Positions 19,920 through 29,598 of a DNA stretch of 64,000 nucleotides are shown piece by piece. Under the pieces are notes generated by a model that saw only the letters and a list, made by a program, of their open reading frames with translations, searched no databases and was not told the DNA's origin. Origin of the DNA: an uncultured Prevotella sp. (lineage in GTDB: Bacteria; Bacteroidota; Bacteroidia; Bacteroidales; Bacteroidaceae). Numbering within the stretch: position 1 is the stretch's first letter; every line of letters begins with the position of its first letter. The DNA lies in contig CAMBOI010000005.1 of NCBI GenBank assembly GCA_945869265.1, positions 33,867 through 97,866 on the forward strand, in the 5' to 3' direction. The translations under genes were made by a program, and so were the position numbers.

Positions 19920-21203
19920 TTAGTTGAAGCAGCTCTCTCCATGCTCGTAGATGTCGAGACCTTCTTCCTCGATTCTCTTATCTACTCTCAGACCTGCAAT
20001 CTTCTTGATGCCGAAGAACAATATTACACCGGCAACAGCTGCCCATGCGTCGATGGCAAGAACACCAAGACACTGTGCTCCGAAGAATCCGAATCCACCG
20101 CCATAGAGTGCACCGCCGTCGAGGGCGAACAGACCGGTGAGTATGGTGCCGAGAATACCGCATACACCATGCACTGAGCTGGCACCAACGGGATCGTCGA
20201 TATGGAGCTTGCTGTCGATAAACTCAATGGAGAATACAAGTACGATACCTGCTACAAGTCCGATGATGGCAGCACCAAGAGGACTGACGAGGTCGCAACC
20301 GGCTGTGATGGCTACAAGACCAGCAAGAATGCCATTCAATGTGAGTGAGAACGACGGTTTGCCATACTTAATCCATGATGTGAACATTGTTCCGATACCA
20401 CCTGCAGCAGCTGCAAGGTTGGTGGTAAGGAATACATGCGAGATGGCAATGCGGTTAACTTCGCCAGAGGCTGCAAGCTGAGAACCAGGGTTGAATCCGA
20501 ACCATCCGAACCACAGGATGAACACACCCAAGGCTGCTGCCATAAGGTTGTGACCGGGAATGGCGCGGCTCTTGCCGTCCTTGCCATACTTGCCAAGACG
20601 TGGACCAAGGGCGATGGCACCGATGAATGCCAATACACCACCCACACTGTGTACGACGGCTGAACCTGCAAAGTCGTGGAATGTGGCACCGAAGGTACTC
20701 ATCATGAATGAACCCTCATCGCCGTTCATCAGCCAACCGCCTCCCCATGTCCAGTGACCTGAGATAGGATAAATCAGCAATGAGATGAACACTGAATAGA
20801 TACAATACATAGAGAACTTTGTGCGCTCTGCCATGGCTCCAGACACGATTGTGGCTGCTGTGGCACAGAATACAGTCTGGAAAATCAAGAATCCCTCTAC
20901 AGGAAGATCACTCTCATAGAATGAGAAATCGCCGAAATGTGGCATTCCGATAAATCCTTCTCCGTTGCTGCCGAACATAAAGCCGAAACCAAGCAACCAG
21001 AACAATATAGATCCGAACATAAAATCTACAAAGTTCTTGAACAAAATGTTTGCCGTATTCTTACTACGTGTAAAACCAGCCTCACAAAGGGCGAAACCAG
21101 GCTGCATGAAGAATACCAGCATCGCTGCAAGCAGCATCCATACGGTATCCACTGACAGTGACAAATCTGCCACAGGGTCTGTTGCTAAAAATATACTTGT
21201 CAT
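19920..21203 (-). CDS. amt: Ammonium transporter (Amt), P-II linked copy
   Basis: 427 residues, 11 predicted membrane helices. Amt features include MQPGFALCEAGFTRSKNTANIL (near 33), ISGHWTWGGGWL (near 145) and FHDFAGSAVVHSVGGVLAFIGA (near 178). The C-terminal tail ends EEGLDIYEHGESCFN, the cytoplasmic region through which trimers respond to GlnK. It starts 73 bp after the P-II gene, the classic glnK-amt pair. Ammonium uptake across the inner membrane. Confidence 0.97.
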   Translation of the reverse strand: MTSIFLATDPVADLSLSVDTVWMLLAAMLVFFMQPGFALCEAGFTRSKNTANILFKNFVDFMFGSILFWLLGFGFMFGSNGEGFIGMPHFGDFSFYESDLPVEGFLIFQTVFCATAATIVSGAMAERTKFSMYCIYSVFISLLIYPISGHWTWGGGWLMNGDEGSFMMSTFGATFHDFAGSAVVHSVGGVLAFIGAIALGPRLGKYGKDGKSRAIPGHNLMAAALGVFILWFGWFGFNPGSQLAASGEVNRIAISHVFLTTNLAAAAGGIGTMFTSWIKYGKPSFSLTLNGILAGLVAITAGCDLVSPLGAAIIGLVAGIVLVFSIEFIDSKLHIDDPVGASSVHGVCGILGTILTGLFALDGGALYGGGFGFFGAQCLGVLAIDAWAAVAGVILFFGIKKIAGLRVDKRIEEEGLDIYEHGESCFN

Positions 21204-21276
21204 AATTTTGTTCCTTTCTCTCTTTTAAATTTGTGCTTTCTCGTGTTGTCTTTCTTTAATCTTTCAATTTTTCAAT

Positions 21277-21633
21277 TTACTTCTCCTGCTCGGCGTTGTA
21301 AAGCGCAATATCGCCGCGCTCTGCTGTCCTGATACGTACTGCATCCTCAATGGGGATGATGAAGATACGACCGTCTCCCACCTCGCCGGTGTGGGCTGCC
21401 TGCTGGATGGCACTTACTGTCTTCTCTACATTCTTGTCACGAACCACTACATTAACGAGAACGCGCTCGATACAACTGGTATCGTACATCACGCCACGGT
21501 ATATCCTGGCCTGGCGCATCTTGCCCTCTCCACGTACATCATAGTAAGAAAACCACTCGATGTCGGCGGCAAGCAATGCTTCCTTTACATCCTCGAACTT
21601 TGTCTTACGGATGATAGCTTCAATCTTTTTCAT
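21277..21633 (-). CDS. glnK: P-II family nitrogen regulatory protein
   Basis: 118 residues, the standard P-II size. The T-loop region reads DVRGEGKMRQARIYRGVMYD and keeps a Tyr at the position normally uridylylated (in RIYRG). The C-terminal signature is TGEVGDGRIFIIPIEDAVRIRT. P-II proteins sense ATP/ADP and 2-oxoglutarate and block Amt channels when nitrogen is plentiful. It is the first gene of the minus-strand nitrogen operon. The symbol rests on amt linkage; glnB would be equally valid by sequence. Confidence 0.95.
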   Translation of the reverse strand: MKKIEAIIRKTKFEDVKEALLAADIEWFSYYDVRGEGKMRQARIYRGVMYDTSCIERVLVNVVVRDKNVEKTVSAIQQAAHTGEVGDGRIFIIPIEDAVRIRTAERGDIALYNAEQEK

Positions 21634-21689
21634 GTTTACCTCTCCTAATTTTAATTTGTTAAATCTGACATTTTGTTATATTTCGGGTG

Positions 21690-21697
21690 CAAAATTA
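21690..21697 (-). promoter_or_regulatory. -7 box of glnK-amt-asnB-amt
   Basis: TAATTTTG on the minus strand, 56 bp upstream of the glnK start. The leader that follows (TTTGCACCCGAAATATAACA) is mirrored at dapF. Confidence 0.6.
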
Positions 21698-21872
21698 CTG
21701 CTTTTTGATAGAATATGCAAGTAAATTGCGACATAACGACAAACAAATTGCTTGATTCTTATCTTTCAATTCTTTAAATGCGGATTGTACTTACGATTTG
21801 TAATATGGAGTTACGAATTTGTGACAATTTGTTATTTTGAATAAAAAGTTTGCATAAAAAGATATAAAAACT

Positions 21873-21904
21873 ATTGCAAATACTAACAAATTGTTGTAAC
21901 TTTG
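21873..21904 (+). promoter_or_regulatory. Promoter of dapF
   Basis: ATTG (21873-21876), a 20-bp spacer and TAACTTTG (21897-21904) match the Bacteroidota pattern. Transcription should start near 21910, giving a leader of about 45 nt. Confidence 0.7.
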
Positions 21905-21953
21905 CACCCGAAAGATAACAAAAGAGTATTCAAACAAGAAAAAGAATAGCAAA

Positions 21954-22817
21954 ATGACAGAGACAGTAAGGTTCACAAAGATGCATGGAGCTGGTAATGA
22001 TTATATATATGTTAATACATTATTATATAATATAGAAGATCCAGTGAAGGCGGCAATCCAGTGGAGTGTCCCGCATACGGGTATCGGAAGTGACGGACTT
22101 GTACTGATAGACGAGGCAAAGATACCCGAGGCTGATTATTCGATGCGTATCTTCAATGCCGATGGAAGTGAAGCAATGATGTGTGGCAACGCATCCCGAT
22201 GCATAGGCAAATATCTATACGAGAAAGGTTTGACCGACAAGACGCAGATACGCTTGTTGACTCTCTCGGGAATAAAGATACTTAACCTCCATCTCGACGC
22301 AACCGGCAAGACGGTGGAGAGTGTTACGGTTGACATGCTTGAACCGGTAACAAAAAACAAGGCACAGCTTTCAACAGACGATGGTTCGTTGACTGAAGGA
22401 CTGGTGGAGGCCGACGATAAAGAGTTCAGAGGAACGTTCGTGTCGATGGGAAATCCCCATTTCGTGATCTTTGTTGATGATATCAGCGAGATTGACGTGG
22501 CACGATATGGTAAGATATTGGAATACGACCCGCTCTTTCCCGAGCGCTGCAACATTGAGTTTGCAGAAGTTCTTCCCTCGGGCGCTATTCGCACGAGAGT
22601 GTGGGAGAGAGGTAGTGGAATAACGATGGCATGCGGCACAGGAGCATGTGCAACAGCTGTGGCAGCTGCCATTACTGGCAGGGCGTCGCGCGAGAGTGAC
22701 ATCGTGATGGATGGCGGAACCCTCCACATTGAGTGGAACGAGCAAGATGGTCATGTGTATATGACGGGTCCAGCGGCGTTCTCATTCGAAGGAGAGGTTG
22801 CTCTCCCCGAGAAATAG
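21954..22817 (+). CDS. dapF: Diaminopimelate epimerase
   Basis: 287 residues. Both active-site cysteines are present: C77 in MMCGNASRC and C227 in [24 protein letters not shown] marks the N terminus. It converts LL- to meso-diaminopimelate for lysine and peptidoglycan synthesis in the cytoplasm. It is followed 43 bp later by dapL, giving consecutive steps of the aminotransferase variant of the pathway. Confidence 0.97.
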   Translation: MTETVRFTKMHGAGNDYIYVNTLLYNIEDPVKAAIQWSVPHTGIGSDGLVLIDEAKIPEADYSMRIFNADGSEAMMCGNASRCIGKYLYEKGLTDKTQIRLLTLSGIKILNLHLDATGKTVESVTVDMLEPVTKNKAQLSTDDGSLTEGLVEADDKEFRGTFVSMGNPHFVIFVDDISEIDVARYGKILEYDPLFPERCNIEFAEVLPSGAIRTRVWERGSGITMACGTGACATAVAAAITGRASRESDIVMDGGTLHIEWNEQDGHVYMTGPAAFSFEGEVALPEK

Positions 22818-22860
22818 GCAAAACTTCAACAATCATATTTAAAAAGAAAAAAAGAATATT

Positions 22861-24093
22861 ATGGCATTAGTAAATGAACATTTCCTGAAGCTGCCGAACA
22901 ACTACTTGTTCGCAGACATCGCAAAGAAAGTGAATGCCTTCAAGGTTTCACATCCCAAGGCAGAGGTGATAAGTCTTGGTATCGGCGACGTTACCCAACC
23001 GCTCTGTCCCGCAGTGATAGAGGCTATGCACAAGGCTGTAGATGAAATGGCAAGCAAGGAGTCATTCCGAGGATATGGTCCGGAGCAGGGTTATCAATTT
23101 CTGCGTGATGCTATCGTAAAGAACGATTTCGTTGCACGCGGCATTCATCTTGAGGCAAGCGAGATATTCGTTAATGACGGCGCCAAGAGTGACACCGGTA
23201 ATTTTCAGGAATTGGTGAGATGGGATAACAGTATTGGAGTAACCGACCCGATCTACCCTGTGTATATCGACTCTAACGTGATGATAGGACGTGCGGGTGA
23301 GTTGGGTGAGGACGGCAAATGGAGCAACGTGACTTACATGCCGTGTTCAGCCGAGAATAATTTCACTCCGGCATTGCCCGACAAGAGGGTGGATGTTATC
23401 TATCTGTGTTATCCCAATAACCCCACGGGAACGGTGATTACACGCGACGAACTGAGAAAGTGGGTTAACTATGCCATTAAGAACGATGCACTCATTTTCT
23501 ATGATGCAGCCTATGAGGCTTATATCCAGGACGAGGACATTCCTCATTCTATTTATGAGATTAAGGGTGCGAGAAAGGTGGCAGTTGAATTCCACAGCTT
23601 CTCCAAGACTGCCGGATTCACTGGTATCAGATGCGGATATACGGTAGTGCCCAAGGAACTCACTGTTGCCACCCTCACCGGCGAGCGCATTCCTCTCAAT
23701 CATCTCTGGAATCGACGTCAGTGCACCAAGTTCAATGGTACGAGCTACATCAGTCAGCGTGCTGCCGAGGCTATCTATACTCCCGAGGGCAAGGAGCAGA
23801 TCAAGGCAACCATCGACTACTACATGAATAATGCCCGCACGATGTACAACACTCTTACAGATCTCGGTCTTGAGGTATATGGCGGACGCAATGCCCCATA
23901 CATCTGGGTGAAGACGCCCAATGACATGGGCAGCTGGAAGTTCTTTGAGCAAATGCTCTACGAGGCTCATGTGGTATGTACCCCGGGCGTTGGCTTCGGT
24001 CCGAGTGGCGAGGGATATATCCGACTCACTGCCTTCGGCGATGCAGACGACTGCAAGGAGGCGATGGAAAGACTGAAGAAATGGTTGTCTTGA
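22861..24093 (+). CDS. dapL: LL-diaminopimelate aminotransferase
   Basis: 410 residues, class I/II PLP aminotransferase fold. The PLP lysine is K249 in [30 protein letters not shown] and GYTVVPKEL are typical of DapL. It makes LL-diaminopimelate directly from tetrahydrodipicolinate, bypassing the succinylase/acetylase steps. Its tandem position with dapF supports this over a generic aspartate aminotransferase. Confidence 0.96.
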   Translation: MALVNEHFLKLPNNYLFADIAKKVNAFKVSHPKAEVISLGIGDVTQPLCPAVIEAMHKAVDEMASKESFRGYGPEQGYQFLRDAIVKNDFVARGIHLEASEIFVNDGAKSDTGNFQELVRWDNSIGVTDPIYPVYIDSNVMIGRAGELGEDGKWSNVTYMPCSAENNFTPALPDKRVDVIYLCYPNNPTGTVITRDELRKWVNYAIKNDALIFYDAAYEAYIQDEDIPHSIYEIKGARKVAVEFHSFSKTAGFTGIRCGYTVVPKELTVATLTGERIPLNHLWNRRQCTKFNGTSYISQRAAEAIYTPEGKEQIKATIDYYMNNARTMYNTLTDLGLEVYGGRNAPYIWVKTPNDMGSWKFFEQMLYEAHVVCTPGVGFGPSGEGYIRLTAFGDADDCKEAMERLKKWLS

Positions 24094-24095
24094 AA

Positions 24096-24119
24096 ATGAA
24101 GAGTGAAGAATGAAGAATG
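24096..24119 (+). repeat. GAAGAATG repeat after the dapL stop
   Basis: Tandem ATGAAGAGTGAAGAATGAAG units start 2 bp after the TGA of dapL. The same GAATGAAGAATG sequence flanks the insertion inside malQ. Confidence 0.6.
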
Positions 24120-24219
24120 GCTTCGCCTTTCATCATCAGTATAATCTGCTATCAATTGAAATAATAATGAGGATAATAATAATACAAACACATTTATTAG
24201 AAAAAGAAAGGGAAAGATT

Positions 24220-24939
24220 ATGAAAAATGTAAAAGGATTGGTTCTCGCAGCTATTTTGATGGTATCGGGAACATCAGTGATGACAGCACAGGACAAGGTT
24301 GAGGCTACCGTAGCAGCCGACGTTGTCAGTGATTACGTATGGCGTGGTATTAACTGCGGAAACGCAGCATTCCAGCCCACTTTAGGTATTAGCTACAAAG
24401 GATTGTCGCTCACAGGATGGGGTAGCGTTGGTATCGTGAACAGTGACGACACTAAGGAGTTTGACCTCACCCTCGCTTATACTACTGGCGGATTCAACAT
24501 CGGTATCACCGACTATTGGTTTAATGCAGGTGGCGACCCCGAAGGACGCTATTTTGCTTATAGCGCTCACTCCACCAACCACGTCTTCGAGGCTAACATC
24601 GGTTATGATTTCGGTCCTCTCTCATTGCAGTGGTTCACCAACTTCTCGGGTAACGACTATAAGGCTGACGGCGATCGCGCATTCTCTTCTTACGTAGAGG
24701 TGGCAGCACCGTTCAAACTGGGTGGTCTCGATTGGAATGCAGCCGTGGGTGCTGTGCCTTTCAAGGATTCAGGCGTATATGGCGCATGCAGCAAGTTTGC
24801 AGTAACCAACGTGTCGCTTAAGGCTACTAAGGATGTGAAGATCACCGACTCGTTCTCACTTCCCGTATTTGCCCAGGTTGTTGGCAATCCCCACGATCAG
24901 AAGGCATATCTTGTATGTGGATTCACGCTCATTCCTTGA
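24220..24939 (+). CDS. Outer-membrane beta-barrel protein of the nitrogen cluster (Gcw_chp/TorF-like)
   Basis: 239 residues. Signal peptide MKNVKGLVLAAILMVSGTSVMTAQ, then alternating beta strands beginning VEATVAADVVSDYVWRGINC, typical of the TIGR02001-type family of exported barrel proteins. Function is not known. It is 48 bp upstream of glnN and near the glnK/amt cluster, so a role in passage of small nitrogen compounds through the outer membrane is a guess from context. Confidence 0.65.
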   Translation: MKNVKGLVLAAILMVSGTSVMTAQDKVEATVAADVVSDYVWRGINCGNAAFQPTLGISYKGLSLTGWGSVGIVNSDDTKEFDLTLAYTTGGFNIGITDYWFNAGGDPEGRYFAYSAHSTNHVFEANIGYDFGPLSLQWFTNFSGNDYKADGDRAFSSYVEVAAPFKLGGLDWNAAVGAVPFKDSGVYGACSKFAVTNVSLKATKDVKITDSFSLPVFAQVVGNPHDQKAYLVCGFTLIP

Positions 24940-24987
24940 ACTCCATTAAATAAATAAAAAATATTAATAATATAAACTTTCAAAACA

Positions 24988-27177
24988 ATGGCAAATTTAA
25001 GATTTCAGGTTGTAGAGGAGGCATTCAAGAAGAGTCCCCTCGCCGTAGAGGCTCCGAAAGAGCGCCCTTACGAGTATTTTGGTAAGTACGTTTTCAATCG
25101 TGAGAAGATGTACAAGTATCTCCCGAAGGATGTTTATGAGAAGCTCGTTGACGTAATCGACAATGGCGCACGTCTCGACCGTTCAATTGCCGACGCAGTG
25201 GCTGCCGGTATCAAGCAGTGGGCTGTGGAGAATGGTGTCACACACTATACACACTGGTTCCAGCCCCTCACCGAGGGTACTGCCGAGAAGCACGACTCAT
25301 TCATCGAGCATGACTTCAAGGGCGGTATGGTTGAGGAATTCAGCGGCAAACTGCTCGTTCAGCAGGAGCCTGATGCCTCTTCGTTCCCCTCTGGTGGTAT
25401 CCGTAACACTTTCGAGGCCCGCGGTTATTCTGCCTGGGATCCTACATCGCCAGTGTTCATCATCGACGATACACTCTGTATCCCCACCATCTTTATCTCT
25501 TATACTGGTGAGGCACTCGACTATAAGGCTCCTCTGCTCCGCACATTGCATGCAGTGAATGTGGCAGCCACCGATGTCTGCAAGTATTTCTATGATGATG
25601 TCAAGAAGGTGCAGAGCAACCTCGGTTGGGAGCAGGAGTACTTCCTCGTTGACGAGGGTCTGTATTCAGCACGTCCCGACCTCCTCTTGACTGGCCGCAC
25701 CCTGATGGGTCACGACTCAGCCAAGAACCAGCAGATGGAAGACCACTACTTCGGTACTATCCCCGATCGTGTGCAGGCTTTCATGAAGGATCTTGAGATT
25801 CGCGCCCTCGAACTTGGAATTCCTTGCAAGACACGTCACAATGAGGTTGCCCCCAACCAGTTTGAGCTTGCTCCTATCTTCGAGGAAACCAACCTCGCCG
25901 TCGATCACAACATGCTTCTCATGTCACTGATGAAGAAAGTGGCACGCAAGCACGGATTCCGCGCCCTGCTCCACGAGAAGCCATTCGCCGGCATCAACGG
26001 TTCTGGTAAGCACAACAACTGGAGTCTCTCTACCGACACAGGCGTTCTGCTCCATGCTCCTGGCAAGACTCCTAAGGACAACCTCCGTTTCGTCACCTTC
26101 ATCGTCGAGACTCTGATGGGTGTATATCGTCACAACGGACTGCTCAAGGCCTCTATCATGAGCGCAACAAATGCTCATCGTCTGGGTGCCAACGAGGCTC
26201 CTCCCGCAATCATCTCGTCGTTCCTCGGCAAGCAGCTCACCGAACTGCTCGACCACATCGAGGCTTCGGATACCGACGATCTCTTCGCCATGGCTGGCAA
26301 GCAGGGATACAAGATGGACATCCCCGAAATCCCTGAGTTGCTCATCGACAACACCGACCGCAACCGTACGTCTCCGTTCGCCTTCACCGGCAACCGCTTC
26401 GAGTTCCGTGCTGTGGGTTCCGAGGCTAACTGTGCATCGGCAATGACAGCCCTCAACGGTGCTGTAGCTGAGGCTCTCGTTGACTTCAAGGCTCGTGTTG
26501 ACGCTGAGATTGCAGCTGGTAAGGATCAGACCAAGGCCATCATCGACATTCTGCGTGAGGACATCAAGACCTGCAAGCCCATCCGCTTCGACGGCAATGG
26601 ATATAGCGACGAGTGGGTTGAGGAGGCTACCAAGCGCGGCTTGGATGTTGAGAAGAGTTGCCCTGTCATCTTCGAGCGCTATCTCGACGACTCAAGTGTC
26701 AAGATGTTCGAAAGTCTCAACATCATGTCGAAGAAAGAGCTTGAGGCCCGCAACGAGGTGAAGTGGGAGACATATACAAAGAAGATTCAGATTGAGGCAC
26801 GCGTGATGGGCGACATCTCTATGAACCATATCATCCCTATCGCCACTCACTATCAGTCTATGCTCGTTAAGAACGTACAGAACATGCGTAGCATCTATCC
26901 TGCCGACAAGGCCGACAAACTCTCTGAGCGTAACTTTAAGCTCATCGAGGAAATCGCCGAGCGCACTCAGACTATCGAGCGCGGTGTGGAGGAACTCATC
27001 AACGCACGCAAGGTGGCCAACAAGATTGAGAGCGAGCACGACAAGGCCATCGCTTATCATGACACAGTGGCTCCTAAGATGGAGGAGATCCGCTACCAGA
27101 TTGACAAGCTCGAACTTATCGTTGAGGATGACCTCTGGACACTACCGAAGTATCGTGAACTGCTGTTCATTAGATAA
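24988..27177 (+). CDS. glnN: Type III glutamine synthetase
   Basis: 729 residues, the long form typical of Bacteroidota and cyanobacteria (types I and II are about 350-470). Recognisable segments: WFQPLTEGTAEKHDSFIE, EQEYFLVDEG (metal/substrate site), CKTRHNEVAPNQFELAP, GINGSGKHNNWSLSTDTG (the central motif; ATP/Glu site) and GNRFEFRAVGSEANCASAM. It condenses ammonia and glutamate with ATP in the cytoplasm, making the glutamine used by asnB nearby. It is the last gene of the dapF-dapL-barrel-glnN array. Confidence 0.97.
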   Translation: MANLRFQVVEEAFKKSPLAVEAPKERPYEYFGKYVFNREKMYKYLPKDVYEKLVDVIDNGARLDRSIADAVAAGIKQWAVENGVTHYTHWFQPLTEGTAEKHDSFIEHDFKGGMVEEFSGKLLVQQEPDASSFPSGGIRNTFEARGYSAWDPTSPVFIIDDTLCIPTIFISYTGEALDYKAPLLRTLHAVNVAATDVCKYFYDDVKKVQSNLGWEQEYFLVDEGLYSARPDLLLTGRTLMGHDSAKNQQMEDHYFGTIPDRVQAFMKDLEIRALELGIPCKTRHNEVAPNQFELAPIFEETNLAVDHNMLLMSLMKKVARKHGFRALLHEKPFAGINGSGKHNNWSLSTDTGVLLHAPGKTPKDNLRFVTFIVETLMGVYRHNGLLKASIMSATNAHRLGANEAPPAIISSFLGKQLTELLDHIEASDTDDLFAMAGKQGYKMDIPEIPELLIDNTDRNRTSPFAFTGNRFEFRAVGSEANCASAMTALNGAVAEALVDFKARVDAEIAAGKDQTKAIIDILREDIKTCKPIRFDGNGYSDEWVEEATKRGLDVEKSCPVIFERYLDDSSVKMFESLNIMSKKELEARNEVKWETYTKKIQIEARVMGDISMNHIIPIATHYQSMLVKNVQNMRSIYPADKADKLSERNFKLIEEIAERTQTIERGVEELINARKVANKIESEHDKAIAYHDTVAPKMEEIRYQIDKLELIVEDDLWTLPKYRELLFIR

Positions 27178-27234
27178 TTTATTAATATTATACGCAGACA
27201 ATCTATTTCTTTTTTTGGTTGTTTGAAGTTTGCG

Positions 27235-27264
27235 GCGGGGAATGGCTGTGAAGCTGTTTCCCGC
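27235..27264 (+). terminator. Probable terminator after glnN
   Basis: GCGGG (27235-27239) pairs with CCCGC (27260-27264), extended inward by weaker pairs, followed by TATTATTGTTTTT. The T-run is interrupted, so efficiency is uncertain. Confidence 0.45.
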
Positions 27265-27342
27265 TATTATTGTTTTTCCACGGATTGACAAGCTTTTTAT
27301 TAATACTATTTTAGCAAATATCAGCGTTTTCCTGAAAAATTC

Positions 27343-27373
27343 TTTGTCAAATGAAAAATTATATGTATCTTTG
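27343..27373 (+). promoter_or_regulatory. Promoter of the GH53-GH5 operon
   Basis: TTTG (27343-27346), a 19-bp spacer and TATCTTTG (27366-27373) are an exact consensus match. It lies inside the frame of a longer possible ORF, which argues for the ATG at 27395 as start of the GH53 gene. Confidence 0.85.
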
Positions 27374-27394
27374 TGCCGACAAAAAACCAAAAGT

Positions 27395-28501
27395 ATGAAA
27401 AAATATCTAATTTCATTATTTGCTCTTGTGGCATGCATTCCTTCGATGGCACAGGACAAGAATGGCCGATTGCTAGGGGCGGATATATCAATGTTGCCCA
27501 AGTATGAGGAGAGAGGCTCCGTATTCCGTGATGCCCGAGGAAATGAGGTAAAACCATTGGAGTTCTTCAAGCAAAGCGGATGGAATGCAGCCCGCGTGCG
27601 CCTCTTCGTAAACCCCGACAAAGCTCCCGAGCAAGGTAAGGGCGAGGGCGTTTGCCAAGATATTCCTTACGTGGCAAAGTTTGGCAAGCAGATTAAGGAC
27701 GCAGGAATGCAGTTTATGCTTGATTTCCATTATTCTGATACATGGGCAGATCCTGGTAAGCAGTTTATTCCGGCTGAATGGACCGACCATTCAGTTGATG
27801 CCTTGTGCAGTGAAATATACAAACATACAGTTGAGGCTCTCAAGGCTATGAAGAAGGCAGGAGCAGAGCCCGAACTGATACAGGTGGGCAATGAGATTAC
27901 CAACGGAATGTTATGGCCTGTGGGTAAGATTAATCATAATGACGAGGATGATTGGTCGATACTATGCCGTATGGTGTCAAGTGGCACCAAGGCATGCCGT
28001 GAGCAGTGCCCCAAGGCACGCATCATTATCCATACTGAGAAAGCAGGTGACTGGGAAATCACCAAGCGCTTTTATGAGGAGTTGCGCAAGCATGGCAACG
28101 ACTACGATATCATCGGACTCAGCTATTATCCCATGTGGCATCGTAACGTAGGTGTGCTTTCTGCCACTCTTGATTCCCTTCAGACATTCTTCCCCGAAAA
28201 GGAGGTGATGATTGTTGAGACTGCCTCGTATTATTCTCACGATAATGATAAATGGTCGAAGCCCGATTCTTATTCAGAGTTCTATCCTATCTCTATCGAC
28301 GGACAGACGATGTTCACCAAGGAACTTGTGGCTGAATTACGTCGCCATCCCAATGTCACAGGACTATTCTGGTGGTTTGCCGAGGAGAATGCCTCTGGCG
28401 GTGATGTCACCAAGGGGTGGCTCAATCGTGGTCTGTTTGACAATCACACCGGCCGCGCATTACCCGCATTTTATGAATTAAATAAATATCTAATCAAATG
28501 A
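27395..28501 (+). CDS. Secreted endo-beta-1,4-galactanase (GH53)
   Basis: 368 residues from the ATG at 27395. An upstream start at 27230 would add 55 residues, bury the promoter and hide the signal peptide MKKYLISLFALVACIPSMAQ. GH53 features: LLGADISMLPKYEERG near 30, acid/base E167 in QVGNEITNGMLWP and nucleophile E275 in MIVETASYY. The family cleaves beta-1,4-galactan of type I arabinogalactan and pectin side chains. Its stop overlaps the GH5 start (ATGA), so the two are translationally coupled. The C-terminal FWWFAEEN region is as expected. Confidence 0.93.
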   Translation: MKKYLISLFALVACIPSMAQDKNGRLLGADISMLPKYEERGSVFRDARGNEVKPLEFFKQSGWNAARVRLFVNPDKAPEQGKGEGVCQDIPYVAKFGKQIKDAGMQFMLDFHYSDTWADPGKQFIPAEWTDHSVDALCSEIYKHTVEALKAMKKAGAEPELIQVGNEITNGMLWPVGKINHNDEDDWSILCRMVSSGTKACREQCPKARIIIHTEKAGDWEITKRFYEELRKHGNDYDIIGLSYYPMWHRNVGVLSATLDSLQTFFPEKEVMIVETASYYSHDNDKWSKPDSYSEFYPISIDGQTMFTKELVAELRRHPNVTGLFWWFAEENASGGDVTKGWLNRGLFDNHTGRALPAFYELNKYLIK

Positions 28502-29457
28502 AGAAAACCTTATTATTGATTGTTGCGGCAATGATGAGCATTGCCACATTTGCAAAGAAGGACACCCCGGTAGATAAGTGGGGACAGTTGCAGGTGAAGG
28601 GAGCACAATTGTGCGACCAGAACGGAAAACCTGTTGTGCTGCGAGGTGCTAGTCTTGGATGGCACAACCTTTGGCCTCGCTTCTATAATCCAGGTGCAGT
28701 AAAATGGCTTACAGAGGATTGGAATGCCACAGTGGTGCGTGCTGCCATGGGTATAATGATCGAGGACAACTATCTCGAAAACCCACAGTTTGCCCTACAG
28801 TGCATCGAACCGGTAGTGAAGGCTGCCATCAAGCAGGGTGTGTATGTCATCATCGATTGGCATTCGCATAATCTGCTCAAGGACGAGGCAGTGAAGTTCT
28901 TTGGCGAGATGGCACAGACCTACGGCAATTATCCCAACGTAATATACGAAATATACAATGAACCTGTTGAGGATTCATGGGAATCGCTCAAGGACTATGC
29001 TGCGGCAGTGATAGGTGAGATACGCAAGTATGATGCCGACAATGTTGTTCTCGTAGGTTGTCCCCATTGGGATCAGGACATACACATTGTGGCTGAAAGC
29101 CCGCTCAAGGGTTTCGACAACGTGATGTACACCGTTCATTTCTATGCTGCCACCCACAAGCAGTATCTGCGCGACCGAGTTGAGGCTGCAGTGTCAAAAG
29201 GTATTCCTGTTTTCGTTTCCGAGTGTGCTTCGATGGATGCCTCTGGTGATGGTAAGATTGATGAGGGCGAGTGGGGTGCATGGATTCAGATGATGGAAAA
29301 GCAGAAAATCAGTTGGGTGTGCTGGTCTGTTAGTGACAAGAACGAGACTTGCTCCATGCTTCTTCCTCGTGCAAAGGCTACAGGCGACTGGACCGTTGAC
29401 CTCATCAAGCCATGGGGAAAGATTGTAAGGCGCGACCTTCAGAAATACAACAAGTAA
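28498..29457 (+). CDS. Secreted GH5 endo-beta-glucanase (cellulase-type)
   Basis: 319 residues. Signal peptide MKKTLLLIVAAMMSIATFAKK, then a single GH5 barrel close to subfamily 2: LRGASLGWHNLWPRFY, acid/base E155 in EIYNEPVEDSW, VHFYAATHKQYL and nucleophile E242 in VFVSECASMDASGDG. Expected to cut beta-1,4-glucan. There is no binding module or sorting tail. It overlaps the GH53 gene by 4 bp, suggesting joint use on plant cell-wall material. Exact substrate (cellulose, mixed-linkage glucan) cannot be told. Confidence 0.92.
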   Translation: MKKTLLLIVAAMMSIATFAKKDTPVDKWGQLQVKGAQLCDQNGKPVVLRGASLGWHNLWPRFYNPGAVKWLTEDWNATVVRAAMGIMIEDNYLENPQFALQCIEPVVKAAIKQGVYVIIDWHSHNLLKDEAVKFFGEMAQTYGNYPNVIYEIYNEPVEDSWESLKDYAAAVIGEIRKYDADNVVLVGCPHWDQDIHIVAESPLKGFDNVMYTVHFYAATHKQYLRDRVEAAVSKGIPVFVSECASMDASGDGKIDEGEWGAWIQMMEKQKISWVCWSVSDKNETCSMLLPRAKATGDWTVDLIKPWGKIVRRDLQKYNK

Positions 29458-29486
29458 CTCATCTTTAGGGATTTTTTACTACAGAG

Positions 29487-29510
29487 GGCTGCGCAAACGA
29501 TTGCGCAGCC
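29487..29510. promoter_or_regulatory. Maltose-regulon operator upstream of the alpha-amylase
   Basis: The core TGCGCAAACGATTGCGCA (29490-29507) is widened by GGC/GCC to a 24-bp palindrome. Its centre is 69.5 bp from the last base of the amylase -7 box, matching the other sites. It could also act as a weak terminator for the GH5 gene. Confidence 0.8.
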
Positions 29511-29560
29511 TTAATCATATCTTTAACAACCATTTAACTGTTCCATCCAAGGATTTTTAC

Positions 29561-29568
29561 TACTTTTG
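29561..29568 (+). promoter_or_regulatory. -7 box of the alpha-amylase gene
   Basis: TACTTTTG fits TAnnTTTG; only a poor -33 (ACTG at 29537-29540, 20-bp spacer) is present, as at susC. Transcription should start near 29574. Confidence 0.7.
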
Positions 29569-29598
29569 CGCAAAATTCAATAAGTAAAAATCCTAAAT

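Noticed and set aside
24940..24987. A riboswitch (glutamine or glnA type) ahead of glnN
   Set aside because: The gap is only 48 bp, A/T rich and without a hairpin; nothing supports a riboswitch.
27230..27394. N-terminal extension of the GH53 gene
   Set aside because: It would place an exact-consensus promoter inside the coding region and hide the signal peptide, so the ATG at 27395 is preferred.
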